Shown here one piece after another: positions 49,285 through 57,401 of a DNA stretch of 64,000 nt (position 1 is its first letter; each line of letters starts with the position of its first letter). The position numbers were made by a program, and so were the translations under genes. Under the pieces are notes generated by a model. The model worked only from the letters and a program-made list of their open reading frames with translations. It ran no database searches and was not told the origin of the DNA. Source of the stretch: Nocardioides jiangsuensis. GTDB lineage: Bacteria; Actinomycetota; Actinomycetes; Propionibacteriales; Nocardioidaceae. The DNA lies in NCBI RefSeq assembly GCF_019679455.1, contig NZ_JAIEZQ010000001.1:868001-932000 (forward strand), read 5' to 3'.

Positions 49285-50597
49285 CGGGCACCCGCCAGGT
49301 CGTGGAGCGCCCGCCAGGTCTCGTCCAACGGCGTGGGCTCGTCGACGCGCTGGCGCAGGAAGTCGTTGATCCGCGGCATGAGCGCGAGCGCGCGGTCCGC
49401 GTCGGGGTCGCTGCCGGCGGCGTACGCCCCGATCTCGACGAGCTCGCGGACGTCGCGGTGGGCGGCGAGCAGCCGGCGCACCGTGGTGGCGGCCGCCATC
49501 TGCTCGCGGTCGGTGACGACCGGGGCGACGCGCGAGAGCGACTCCAGCACGTCGATGCTCGGGTAGTGCCCGCCGGTGGCGAGCCGCCTGGACAGCACCA
49601 CGTGCCCGTCGAGGATGGACCGGGAGGTGTCGCCGATCGGGTCCTGGAGGTCGTCGCCCTCGACCAGCACCGTGTAGAGGCCGGTGATGCTGCCGACGGC
49701 GCCGGGGCCGGTCCGCTCGAGGAGCCGGGGCAGCATCGCGAAGACGCTGGGCGGGTAGCCGCGCGTGGTCGGCGGCTCCCCCGCGGACAGCCCGATCTCG
49801 CGCTGGGCCATCGCGACCCGGGTGAGGCTGTCCATCATCAGGACGACGTCCTCGCCGGCGTCGCGGAACCACTCCGCGATCCGGGTCGCGACGAACGCCG
49901 CGCGCAGCCGCACCACCGGGGGCGCGTCGGAGGTGGCCACGACCACCACGGACCGGGCGAGCCCCTCTGGGCCCAGGTCGTTCTCGATGAACTCGCGGAC
50001 CTCGCGGCCGCGCTCCCCGATCAGTGCGACCACGGACACGGCGGCCTCGGTGCCGCGGGCGACCATCGACAGCAGCGTGGACTTGCCGACGCCGGAGCCG
50101 GCCATGATGCTCATCCGCTGGCCGCGGCCGCAGGGCACCAGCGCGTCGAGCGCACGGACGCCCAGGCCGACCTGACGGTCCACCAGCGAGCGACTCAGCG
50201 CCTCGGGGGCGTCGTTCTCCACCGGCACCCGGGGCAGGTCCGCGAGCGAGGGGCCGCCGTCGAGGGGGCGGCCGAGCCCGTCGAGCACGCGGCCCTGGAG
50301 CGCCCGGCCGACCGGCACCAGCAGCGGGGCGCCGGTGCTGCGGACGGGGGCGCCGGTGCGCAGGCCCGCGGTGTTCCCGAGCGGCAGGCAGACGACGCCC
50401 TGCGGAGTGCTCGCGACCACCTCGGCGGGGACCGCGCCGGCGTCCCCGGTCACCTCGACGAGACCGCCGACGGCCGCGTCCACGCCGCGGGCGAGCAGGT
50501 GCAGGCCCTTGAGCTCGACGAGCCGGCCCAGGCGCTGCGGGCGCGCGGCCTCGAGCGCCTCGTCGACGCGGGTGCGTCCGGTGCTGACCACGGTCAT
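49281..50597 (-). CDS. fliI: flagellum-specific ATP synthase FliI
   Basis: FliI (438 residues) is the F1-beta-like ATPase of the flagellar export apparatus. The Walker A loop reads AGSGVGKSTLL near residue 165, Walker B DVVLMMDSLTR, followed by ATP synthase signature-type GGHYPSIDVLESLSR. The N-terminal barrel region (VVASTPQGVVCLPLGNTAGL) is also present. The ATG overlaps the fliH stop. Confidence 0.96.
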   Translation of the reverse strand: MTVVSTGRTRVDEALEAARPQRLGRLVELKGLHLLARGVDAAVGGLVEVTGDAGAVPAEVVASTPQGVVCLPLGNTAGLRTGAPVRSTGAPLLVPVGRALQGRVLDGLGRPLDGGPSLADLPRVPVENDAPEALSRSLVDRQVGLGVRALDALVPCGRGQRMSIMAGSGVGKSTLLSMVARGTEAAVSVVALIGERGREVREFIENDLGPEGLARSVVVVATSDAPPVVRLRAAFVATRIAEWFRDAGEDVVLMMDSLTRVAMAQREIGLSAGEPPTTRGYPPSVFAMLPRLLERTGPGAVGSITGLYTVLVEGDDLQDPIGDTSRSILDGHVVLSRRLATGGHYPSIDVLESLSRVAPVVTDREQMAAATTVRRLLAAHRDVRELVEIGAYAAGSDPDADRALALMPRINDFLRQRVDEPTPLDETWRALHDLAGAR

Positions 50598-51298
50598 CGG
50601 CCGAGCACCTCCCGGACCCGGGCCAGCGCACTGCCGAGGGTGGCGTCCACGACGTTGTCGGTGGTCTCCACGACCGCGTCGCCGCGGGAGAGGGTGGGGT
50701 CGTCGGCGAACGCGACGGACCGGCCGGCGAGCACCTCGGGGTCGAGGCAGGCCCGGTCGGCGGGGTGCATCCGGACGGTCACCGCGACCTGCGGGCCGAC
50801 CAGCGCGAGGGCCCGGCGCAGGGCGTCGGCGCCGGGGTCGGCGGCGGTGGCGACCTCGCGGCCGACCACGGCCTCGGCGACCTGCAGGGCCACCTCGACC
50901 GACTGCGCGGACAGCTCCTCGAGCGCCGCGGCGAGGGTGTCCTGCATCCGGGTCAGGGCGCTCTCCAGGGCGTGCACGGCAAGGGCCTGCGCGTCGCGCT
51001 GCCGGAGCAGCTCGTCGTGCCGCACCTGAGCGTCGGCGGTGGCCTGGGTCTCGGCCTTGGCGAGCGCCGTACGGCGTCCCTCGGCCCAGCCCTGGGCGTA
51101 CCCCTGGGCCCGCGCCGCCCGGTGCGAGCGCTCCGCGAGGCCGTGCAGGGTGGCCTCGGTCGCGGCGTCGCCGAGCACCCCGGCCGCACCGAGACGGGTC
51201 CAGCCGCCCGAGCGCAGGTCGACGGCCTGGGCCATCGGGGCGAACGAGCCGGCGGGGAGGTCCCGCGCGACGACGCCGTCAGACGACGTACTCGTCAT
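50594..51298 (-). CDS. fliH: flagellar assembly protein FliH
   Basis: FliH (234 residues) binds FliI and holds it inactive until docking. A GYAQGWAEGRR stretch near residue 70 recalls the G-x-x-x-G repeats of FliH, then a helical middle leads to the stator-like C-terminal domain (VEVALQVAEAVVGREVATAA, VRMHPADRACLDPEVL). ATG 51298 is chosen over GTG 51304 because AGGAGG lies 7 nt before the ATG but touches the GTG. It overlaps fliG by 20 nt. Confidence 0.9.
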   Translation of the reverse strand: MTSTSSDGVVARDLPAGSFAPMAQAVDLRSGGWTRLGAAGVLGDAATEATLHGLAERSHRAARAQGYAQGWAEGRRTALAKAETQATADAQVRHDELLRQRDAQALAVHALESALTRMQDTLAAALEELSAQSVEVALQVAEAVVGREVATAADPGADALRRALALVGPQVAVTVRMHPADRACLDPEVLAGRSVAFADDPTLSRGDAVVETTDNVVDATLGSALARVREVLGR

Positions 51299-52313
51299 CG
51301 CCACCCCTCCTCAGCACGATCTCGCCCGCCTCCTCGAGGCGGCGGACCGTGGCGAGCACGGCGGCCTGGGCCTCCTCGACCTGCCGCAGCAGGACCGGGC
51401 CGAGCAGGTCGACGTCCTCGAGCAGGGTGACCGAGGCGCGCTCGGACATGTTGGAGGTGACCTTGGTCCTGACCTCGTCGCTGACGCCCTTGAGCGCCAT
51501 CGCCAGGTCGCCGGACTCCACCTGCCGCAGCACCTGCTGCATGTCGCGGTCCTCGAGCATCACGATGTCCTCGAACATGAACATCCGGCTCTTGACCTCC
51601 TCGGCCAGCGCCGGGTCGCGCTGCTCGAGCGCCTCGACGATGAGCCGCTCGGTGGTGCGGTCGGAGCGGTTGATGATCTCGATCAGCGGCTCGACGCCGC
51701 CGACGGCGGAGAAGTCGGTCGGCTGCAGCACCGACGACATCCGGTGCTCCAGGGCCGCCTCGAGCTGCTTGAGCACCGCCGGCGAGGTCCGGTCCATGAC
51801 CGCGAGCCGGTGCGCCACGTCGGCCTGGGTGGCCGGCTCGAGCCCGGACAGGACGAGCGTGGCCCGGTCGCTGGGCAGGTGCGCGAGCACCACCGCGATG
51901 ATCTGCGGGTGCTCGCCGGAGATGAAGGAGAGCAGCTGGCGCGGGTCGGCGCGGTGCAGGAACTGGAACGGCAGCTGGCGCGCCGCGGCGGCCAGCCGGT
52001 TCATGATCGACTCCGCGCGGTCGCGCCCCAAGGACTCCTCGAGCAGCGCCCGGGCGAAGTCCGGGCCGCCCTGGAGCACGTTGGCGTGCGCGGTGGCGAG
52101 GGTGTGGAACTCGCTGATCACCGCGTCGGTCTCCTCGGCGCGGAGGCCGTCGAGCTGGGAGATCTCCGACGAGATCGCCTCGACCTCGCTCTCGCGGAGG
52201 TGGTGCAGGATCTTCGCGGCCTTGTCCTGGCCGAGCTGGACCAGCAGGATCGCCGCCTTGCGGATCCCCTCCTGGCTCAGCGCGGTGGGGGCCATCGTCG
52301 TCATCGTCGTCAT
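51279..52313 (-). CDS. fliG: flagellar motor switch protein FliG
   Basis: FliG (344 residues) couples the stator to rotor rotation. It begins LSQEGIRKAAILLVQLGQDK and holds the middle-domain EHPQ motif (SGEHPQIIAVVLAHL). The C-terminal torque domain EVKSRMFMFEDIVMLEDRDM contains the charged residues that face MotA, and LEEAGEIVLRRGG closes it. ATG 52313 overlaps the fliF stop (ATGA). Confidence 0.96.
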   Translation of the reverse strand: MTTMTTMAPTALSQEGIRKAAILLVQLGQDKAAKILHHLRESEVEAISSEISQLDGLRAEETDAVISEFHTLATAHANVLQGGPDFARALLEESLGRDRAESIMNRLAAAARQLPFQFLHRADPRQLLSFISGEHPQIIAVVLAHLPSDRATLVLSGLEPATQADVAHRLAVMDRTSPAVLKQLEAALEHRMSSVLQPTDFSAVGGVEPLIEIINRSDRTTERLIVEALEQRDPALAEEVKSRMFMFEDIVMLEDRDMQQVLRQVESGDLAMALKGVSDEVRTKVTSNMSERASVTLLEDVDLLGPVLLRQVEEAQAAVLATVRRLEEAGEIVLRRGGDDEYVV

Positions 52314-53905
52314 CCGCCGTGTCCCACCAGCCAGCCGCGCAGCAGCTGCGCGACCTCCTCGGGCTGACGCTCCACGAGCGCAGCGATCTCGTCACGGGCG
52401 CTCTCGCGCAGGTCGTCCTCGTCGTCATAGCCTGCCTCGAGCGCCGCGGCGGCCGGCAGCGTGGAGACCGCGGTCCGCTCGGCGGCGTCCCGACGCAGCT
52501 GCTCGACGACGTACGTCGTGGCCTCGTCGCGCGCCTGGCGGCGCTTGCGGCCCCGCAGCCAGGCCGCGAAGAAGATGCCGGCGACCACGAGCGCGAGCGC
52601 ACCGGTCTTGAGCATCGACATCAGCTCGGCCTGCTTCTCGGCGGCCTTCGCCTCGGCGAGCGCCTTGGCCGCGGCCTCCTCCGCGCTCCGGTCGAACTGC
52701 ATCGCGCTGACCTCGACGGTGTCGCCGCGGTCGGCGTCGATCCCGAGCGCCGAGGTCACCAGGTTCTGCACCTCGGGGGTGGTGATGCCGCCGACCGAGG
52801 CCGAGTCGAGCACGATGCCGACGTGCAGGCTGTCCACCGTGCCGGGGGCGGCCTCGCGCTGCTCGATGGTCTTGCCGACCGCGTTGTCGGAGGTGCGCTG
52901 CTCCTTGCGGTAGTTCGTCTCCCCGTCCTCGTCGGCGTTGCCCGCGGCGGGGTCGAGCCCGCCGTCCGGACCGACCACCCCACCGATGCCGGCCTGACCG
53001 GGCGCCGTGTAGGTCTCGGTGAGCGTGGTGTCCGACAGCGGTACGGCGTCGGGGTCGCTGAAGTAGCGGGTGGTGTTGGTGACCGTCTTGTCGAAGTTCA
53101 GGTCCGCGGTGACCTTGACCGCGGAGTTGCCCGCGCCGACGACCCGGTCCAGCACGTCCTGCACGGAGCCGGACATCCGCTCCTCGAAGGCCTTCACCTG
53201 CTGCGAGCGGGTGTCGGCGACGGTGTCGAAGCCGTCCCCGGAGGTGGAGAGCACCGTGCCGGTGGAGTCCGCGACGGTGACCTGCTTGGGGTCGAGGCCC
53301 TCGACGCTGGAGGCCACGAGGTGGACGACCGCCTGCACCTGCTCGGGGTCGAGGTCGGAGCCGGGCCGGGTCTCGACGAGGACCGACGCGGTGGTCGGCT
53401 CCTGCTCGTCGGCGAACAGCTCGTCCTGCGGGAGCGCGAGGTGCACGACCGCGGTCTCGACGGAGTCGAGCGCCTCGATGGTGGTCTGGAGCTCCCCCTC
53501 CATGGCCCGCTTGTAGCCGGTCTGCTCCTGGAACTGGGAGGTGGAGAGGTCCTGCTCGTCGAGGATCGCGTAGCCGCTCGAGCCCTCGCTGGGGAGGCCC
53601 TCGCCGCTCAGCCGGATCCGGGCGTCGTACACGTCGGCGCGGGGCACGAGGATCGTCGCGCCGCCGTCGCCGAGCTCGTACGGCGTGCCGTCGGCCTCGA
53701 GCTGCTCGACGATCGCGGAGGCGTCCGCCGGCGCGACGTTGGTGAACAGCGGCGCGTACGACGGGGCGGCGGCCCACCGGAACAGGAGGACCGCGCCCAT
53801 GACGAGTGCGAGGCCGCCGACGACCGCGACGGTCTTCTGGCCGGCGGTGAAGGACGCGAAGACCCGCTGGAACGCCTGGAGGCGTCCGGTCAGCTGCTGG
53901 CGCAT
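52310..53905 (-). CDS. fliF: flagellar MS-ring protein FliF
   Basis: FliF (531 residues) builds the MS ring in the membrane. Transmembrane helices lie at about 27-45 (VAVVGGLALVMGAVLLF) and 440-460 (TGALALVVAGIFFAAWL). Between them are the ring-building domains with SSGYAILDEQDLSTSQFQEQ and LDPKQVTVADSTGTVLS; a low-complexity loop (about 300-345) interrupts the beta collar. The C-terminal tail that binds FliG has ARDEIAALVERQPEEVAQLL. The ATG overlaps the fliE stop (TGATG). Confidence 0.95.
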   Translation of the reverse strand: MRQQLTGRLQAFQRVFASFTAGQKTVAVVGGLALVMGAVLLFRWAAAPSYAPLFTNVAPADASAIVEQLEADGTPYELGDGGATILVPRADVYDARIRLSGEGLPSEGSSGYAILDEQDLSTSQFQEQTGYKRAMEGELQTTIEALDSVETAVVHLALPQDELFADEQEPTTASVLVETRPGSDLDPEQVQAVVHLVASSVEGLDPKQVTVADSTGTVLSTSGDGFDTVADTRSQQVKAFEERMSGSVQDVLDRVVGAGNSAVKVTADLNFDKTVTNTTRYFSDPDAVPLSDTTLTETYTAPGQAGIGGVVGPDGGLDPAAGNADEDGETNYRKEQRTSDNAVGKTIEQREAAPGTVDSLHVGIVLDSASVGGITTPEVQNLVTSALGIDADRGDTVEVSAMQFDRSAEEAAAKALAEAKAAEKQAELMSMLKTGALALVVAGIFFAAWLRGRKRRQARDEATTYVVEQLRRDAAERTAVSTLPAAAALEAGYDDEDDLRESARDEIAALVERQPEEVAQLLRGWLVGHGG

Positions 53906-54219
53906 CAGATCGACATCCGCATGATCTCTTGGAACGCCTCGAGGGCCTTGTTACGCACCGCGGTGGTGAGCTGCGTGGTGACCGCGGCCTCGGTCGCGGT
54001 GATCGTGTAGTCGTGCAGGTTCGCCAGGTCGCCGCTGGCCGCCTGGACGGCGAGCTGGTCGGCCTTGTCGTGCAGCGACTGCAGCCGGTCGACGCCGTCG
54101 GAGAGCATGCTGGCGAAGTCGACGCCGCCGGCGTTCTCGGGGGCGGTCGCGGCCGACGGGGAGGCGACCGGGGCCACGAAGGGGACGAAGCCGCCGGGCT
54201 CGATGGCGGGGATGCTCAT
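53905..54219 (-). CDS. fliE: flagellar hook-basal body protein FliE
   Basis: The 104-residue FliE joins the MS ring to the rod. The conserved second half reads DFASMLSDGVDRLQSLHDKADQ and DLHDYTITATEAAVTTQLTT-like sequence (here NLHDYTITATEAAVTTQL), ending ALEAFQEIMRMSI, which is standard. ATG 54219 overlaps the flgC stop. Confidence 0.93.
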   Translation of the reverse strand: MSIPAIEPGGFVPFVAPVASPSAATAPENAGGVDFASMLSDGVDRLQSLHDKADQLAVQAASGDLANLHDYTITATEAAVTTQLTTAVRNKALEAFQEIMRMSI

Positions 54220-54614
54220 GCGTTGCGTCCGATCGAGAGGGCGCTGGAGTAGACGTCCTGCGCGTTCCGGATCACCGCGGCCTGCGCCTGGAACCCGCGC
54301 TGGGCCATGACCAGCTGGCTCATCTGGGAGGCCATGTCGACGTCCGGCATCCGCACGTAGCCGTCCTCGTCGGCGAGGGGGTGCTCCGGGTTGTGCACCA
54401 TCCGGCCCTCGGGGTCGCCGAGCGCGATCCCGGAGACCTCGACGCCGCCGTCCGGCACGGCCTCGGCCATGACGAACTGCGCCTGGAAGGCGTCCTCGTC
54501 GGTGGAGCGGACGGTGTTGACGTTGGCGATGTTGAACGACACCGCGTCCAGCCAGGTCTGGTGCGTGGCCAGGCCGCTGCCGGCGATGCCGAGCATGTCG
54601 AAGGCACCCATCAC
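54216..54614 (-). CDS. flgC: flagellar basal-body rod protein FlgC
   Basis: FlgC (132 residues) is a proximal rod subunit. It starts FDMLGIAGSGLATHQTWLDAVSFNIANVNT in outline, with the N-I-A-N motif, and ends with DVDMASQMSQLVMAQRGFQA and AVIRNAQDVYSSALSIGR. GTG 54614 overlaps the flgB stop; the ATG one codon later is equally possible. Confidence 0.94.
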   Translation of the reverse strand: MMGAFDMLGIAGSGLATHQTWLDAVSFNIANVNTVRSTDEDAFQAQFVMAEAVPDGGVEVSGIALGDPEGRMVHNPEHPLADEDGYVRMPDVDMASQMSQLVMAQRGFQAQAAVIRNAQDVYSSALSIGRNA

Positions 54615-54970
54615 ATGCCGCCGATCGCGGTGGTGACGAGGGAGTACCGGTCACCCACGGAGCGGGTGAGCAGCTGGTACTGGAAGACCGACTGCATCGC
54701 GGTCATCGTCTCGGTGGCCAGGTCGACGTTGTTGCCGTTCGCGCCGGCCGGGGCCGAGGAGAGACCGGTGGTGGGCAGCACGTCGCCCTCGGTCATCTCC
54801 CCGTCGGCGAGGGCGCTGCGCAGCGAGCTCTCGAAGTCGAGGGTGGCAGCCGTGAACCCGGGGGTGTCGATGTTGGCGATGTTGTCCGCCGCGACCCGTT
54901 GGCGCAGCGCAAGGCCGTCGAGCGCGCTGCCGAGGGCAGCCGCGACGGGGTCCGACGCAGAGACCAGCAT
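54611..54970 (-). CDS. flgB: flagellar basal-body rod protein FlgB
   Basis: FlgB (119 residues), a proximal rod subunit, has the N-terminal RQRVAADNIANIDTPGFTAA motif and the C-terminal VDLATETMTAMQSVFQYQLL motif. It is the first gene of a twelve-gene unit running to flgE, behind a FliA-type promoter at 55046-55072 and a leader of about 70 nt with a GGA-loop hairpin. The Shine-Dalgarno AGGAGA is 9 nt before the ATG. Confidence 0.94.
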   Translation of the reverse strand: MLVSASDPVAAALGSALDGLALRQRVAADNIANIDTPGFTAATLDFESSLRSALADGEMTEGDVLPTTGLSSAPAGANGNNVDLATETMTAMQSVFQYQLLTRSVGDRYSLVTTAIGGM

Positions 54971-55000
54971 GTGATCCGTCTCCTGGGGAGGCGTGAGGCT

Positions 55001-55014
55001 GCCGGTCCGTCGGC
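55001..55014 (-). promoter_or_regulatory. candidate CsrA-binding hairpin in the flgB leader
   Basis: GCCG-ACGGAC-CGGC on the minus strand: a 4-bp GC stem with the hexaloop ACGGAC, 30 nt before the flgB start. The Shine-Dalgarno AGGAG adds a second GGA. Confidence 0.45.
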
Positions 55015-55045
55015 GGAGGGGTGAGCGATCCCTGCTCGTGGTCTT

Positions 55046-55072
55046 CCTTCGGCCACCCCGCGCGGGACCTGA
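55046..55072 (-). promoter_or_regulatory. FliA-type promoter of the flgB-flgE operon
   Basis: TCAG (55069-55072), 15 nt, then GCCGAAGG (55046-55053) on the minus strand. The -10 box is the weakest of the six (AAGG instead of AT). Confidence 0.7.
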
Positions 55073-55129
55073 GGAAATCCTGTCCCTTTTCGTCCGATTT
55101 CCGCGCGGCGCCGCGGCGGGCGCAGCGGG

Positions 55130-55435
55130 TCAGGCGGTGACGTCGACGTACACCGGCTGCTGCTCGGCCCCGGTGTGCATCCGGCCGGCCAGCGCCGCCT
55201 GCCTGCGGACCGCGGCGACCGCCTCGGTTGTCGCGGCCACCGCCGCCTGCTGGCGGTGGTGCAGCAGCAGCGCCCGGGTGCGCAGGTCAGCCGGCATCGG
55301 TCCCGGGACCTGCGGCGGCACCCAGGCCGGGAGCGGGGTGCTGCCCGCTCCCGCCAGCAGCCGGTCGGCGGCGTCCAGGCTCAGCTCGAGCTCGTCGAGC
55401 GCGACCTCCCAGACGGCACGCCAGTCCTGGTCCAT
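55130..55435 (-). CDS. small protein after fliS, possible FliT-like chaperone
   Basis: The 101-residue acidic protein is mainly helical, with WRAVWEVALDELELSLDAAD at the start and a Pro-rich break (PLPAWVPPQVPGPMP) in the middle. ATG 55435 gives a start 14 nt after the fliS stop. I recognise no family. Genes in this position, after fliD and fliS, often encode FliT, the chaperone of FliD, which is a short four-helix protein; that role is an inference from place and size alone. Confidence 0.65.
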   Translation of the reverse strand: MDQDWRAVWEVALDELELSLDAADRLLAGAGSTPLPAWVPPQVPGPMPADLRTRALLLHHRQQAAVAATTEAVAAVRRQAALAGRMHTGAEQQPVYVDVTA

Positions 55436-55449
55436 CGTGGTGGCGCCGG

Positions 55450-55827
55450 TCAGCCGGCGGCGAGCGAGGTGAGCGCCGCCTCGCGCCACGCGTCGGCCAG
55501 CGGCACGAGCACGGTGAGGCAGTCGTCGGTCACCGCGGCGTCGCGGCTCGTGTTGGCGCGGACCAGCTCCCTGTGCAGCCAGCTGTAGATGGCCGACAGC
55601 CGCTCAGAGCCCTCCCAGACCCCGTGCTTCAGGGACCCGCTCAGCTCGAGCACGATCTCCTGGGCGTGCATCAGGTGCTGGCCCGCGGTCTGGTGGTCGC
55701 CGGCACGCTGGGACTCGACGGCGCGCTGGACGTCGAGGACGAGCCGGTCGTAGAGCATCACCAGGAGCCGGGTGGGGCTCGCGGTGGTGACCATCTGGCC
55801 GACGTAGGCGGCGCGGGGGTTGTTCAT
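55450..55827 (-). CDS. fliS: flagellar export chaperone FliS
   Basis: FliS (125 residues) binds the C-terminus of flagellin and keeps it unpolymerised in the cytoplasm. The pattern AAYVGQMVTTASPTRLLVMLYD at the start and the later GVWEGSERLSAIYSWLHREL match FliS. Its Shine-Dalgarno TAGGAGG includes the stop codon TAG of fliD, so the two genes are closely coupled. In Bacillus FliS also helps free CsrA by removing flagellin from FliW competition, a link worth noting because fliW and csrA are in the cluster. Confidence 0.93.
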   Translation of the reverse strand: MNNPRAAYVGQMVTTASPTRLLVMLYDRLVLDVQRAVESQRAGDHQTAGQHLMHAQEIVLELSGSLKHGVWEGSERLSAIYSWLHRELVRANTSRDAAVTDDCLTVLVPLADAWREAALTSLAAG

Positions 55828-55837
55828 CGTGGTCCTC

Positions 55838-57214
55838 CTACGAACCTGACGTCGGCAGTGAGCTGATCTGTCCCGCGAGCCAGGACGACTGCTGCTGGAG
55901 CTGGCCGAGCGCGACCTCGAGCGCGGCGTACTGCCGCTCCAGCGCGCTCTGGCGCTGGCCGAGGCGGACGTCCCAGTCCGCGATGTCGTCCTCCCAGCCC
56001 CGGATCTGGGACTGGCGGCCCTTGATGGCCAGGGTGACCGTGCCGTCCAGGGAGTCGCTGAGCTGCTTGGCGAGAGCCTCGAGGTTGTCGGCGAAGCCGG
56101 CCGTGGGGGTGGTCCCGTCGATGCCGGCGATCCTGGCGGTGGTGCCCGCTGCGTCGGCCTCGTAGGCCGCGGCGAACCTGGCGGCGTCGAAGGTGAGCTT
56201 GCCGGAGCGGTCGGTCTGGATGCCGACGGAGGCCAGGGACTGGCCGCCGACGCCTCCGGAGACCGTCTGCAGCAGCCGGTCGCGGACCGTGCGCAGGGTG
56301 CTGTCGCCACCGAGCAGCCCGGACTTCTTGGCGGTCGCGTCGTACGCCGTGAGCGTGTCGATGTCGCTGAGGGCGGCGTTGACCGCGTCCACCATCGCCT
56401 TGACCGAGTCCGACAGCGCGGTGGTGTCGCGCGTGACGGTGATCGTCGCGGTCTGTCCCGCGGAACCCGCGCCGAGCGTGACGTCCACGCCCGGCATCAG
56501 CCCCGTGACGGTGTTGGTCGACGAGGTCAGCGCCTGGCCGTTGAGGCTGAACGCGGCGTCCGTGCCCGGCTTCTGCGTCGCCGTCTCGCCGTCGAGGAAC
56601 GGCGCCGCGGCCGGGTCCACCGGACTGATGGTGAAGCCGGTGTCCGCCCCGGTCGTCGCGGAGCTGACCTGCATCGCGTAGACCGGGTTCCCCGTGGCGT
56701 CGGTGCCGGTCCGCAGGAGGGTTGCCCTCAGCCCGGTGGTCGAGGCGTTGACGGCGTCCGCCACCGAGCGCATCGTGCCGTCACCGACCGTGAAGGTGAC
56801 CGGGGTTCGGGTCGGGTCGGCGAAGGTGACCTGGTACTCGGCGTCCTGGGTCGCGACGGCCGTCCCGAGCGTGCCGGTCCTGGCGTAGGTCGAGATGGCG
56901 CTGGTCGCCGGCCCGGTCACGTCCAGCGTGAACGAACCGGGCGTGGCGCCGGTGGTCGTCTTCACGGTCACGAACGGGTTGTCGCTGGTGGCCTTGGCCG
57001 GCGACCAGCTCGTGGTCCTGCCGAGGTCGGCGGCCTTGGCGGCGATCCCGGCCAGCTTGGTGTTCAGCGCCTGGAGCGCGGTGACGACCTTCTGCTCGGT
57101 CGAGACGCGGGTCTTGAGCGTGGTCTGCGGCTTGGCCTCGAGCTGCATCAGCTGGCTGATGATCGTGGAGGTGTCGAGCCCGCTGACGAGCCCGCTCACG
57201 CTGGTGCTGGCCAT
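55838..57214 (-). CDS. fliD: flagellar filament cap protein FliD
   Basis: FliD (458 residues) caps the filament and folds flagellin at the tip. The N-terminal ASTSVSGLVSGLDTSTIISQ with LMQLEAKPQTTLKTRV is the FliD coiled-coil start; the C-terminal coiled coil is QRQSALERQYAALEVALGQL followed by QQQSSWLAGQI. The middle (about 80-370) is rich in Thr/Ala/Gly and will be surface-exposed. ATG 57214 has GGAGGAG upstream. No FliA-type promoter was found for it; it may be read through from fliC or use another promoter. Confidence 0.94.
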   Translation of the reverse strand: MASTSVSGLVSGLDTSTIISQLMQLEAKPQTTLKTRVSTEQKVVTALQALNTKLAGIAAKAADLGRTTSWSPAKATSDNPFVTVKTTTGATPGSFTLDVTGPATSAISTYARTGTLGTAVATQDAEYQVTFADPTRTPVTFTVGDGTMRSVADAVNASTTGLRATLLRTGTDATGNPVYAMQVSSATTGADTGFTISPVDPAAAPFLDGETATQKPGTDAAFSLNGQALTSSTNTVTGLMPGVDVTLGAGSAGQTATITVTRDTTALSDSVKAMVDAVNAALSDIDTLTAYDATAKKSGLLGGDSTLRTVRDRLLQTVSGGVGGQSLASVGIQTDRSGKLTFDAARFAAAYEADAAGTTARIAGIDGTTPTAGFADNLEALAKQLSDSLDGTVTLAIKGRQSQIRGWEDDIADWDVRLGQRQSALERQYAALEVALGQLQQQSSWLAGQISSLPTSGS

Positions 57215-57237
57215 GGGGCCGTCTCCTCCAGGTCCGT

Positions 57238-57251
57238 CGGGGTCCGTCCCG
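57238..57251 (-). promoter_or_regulatory. candidate CsrA-binding hairpin in the fliD leader
   Basis: CGGG-ACGGAC-CCCG on the minus strand: 4-bp stem with the hexaloop ACGGAC, 24 nt before the fliD ATG. A second ACGGAC follows directly and the Shine-Dalgarno carries GGAGGA. Confidence 0.5.
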
Positions 57252-57303
57252 GCGCCGTACCGGTGCCGGTGCCGCGCCGGCTGGGGCCGGCAGAGGCTGG
57301 TGG

Positions 57304-57341
57304 CCGGTGGGGACGGGGGTTGGCGGTCCCGCCCCCACCGG
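57304..57341 (-). other. hairpin between fliC and fliD
   Basis: CCGGTGGGG (57304-57312) pairs with CCCCACCGG (57333-57341), 9 bp, with further pairing possible inside. Together with the hairpin at 57351 it could reduce read-through from fliC into fliD. Confidence 0.5.
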
Positions 57342-57350
57342 CGTGTCGAC

Positions 57351-57379
57351 CGGGGACGGCGCTTGCGGCGCCGCCCCCG
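57351..57379 (-). terminator. terminator after the flagellin gene
   Basis: A 12-bp stem (57351-57362 with 57368-57379) and 5-nt loop, 22 bp after the fliC stop. In the minus-strand RNA the one non-Watson-Crick position is a G-U pair, whereas it would be an A-C mismatch in the opposite direction. Confidence 0.65.
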
Positions 57380-57401
57380 TCAACGAGTCAGTGACAGGTC
57401 A

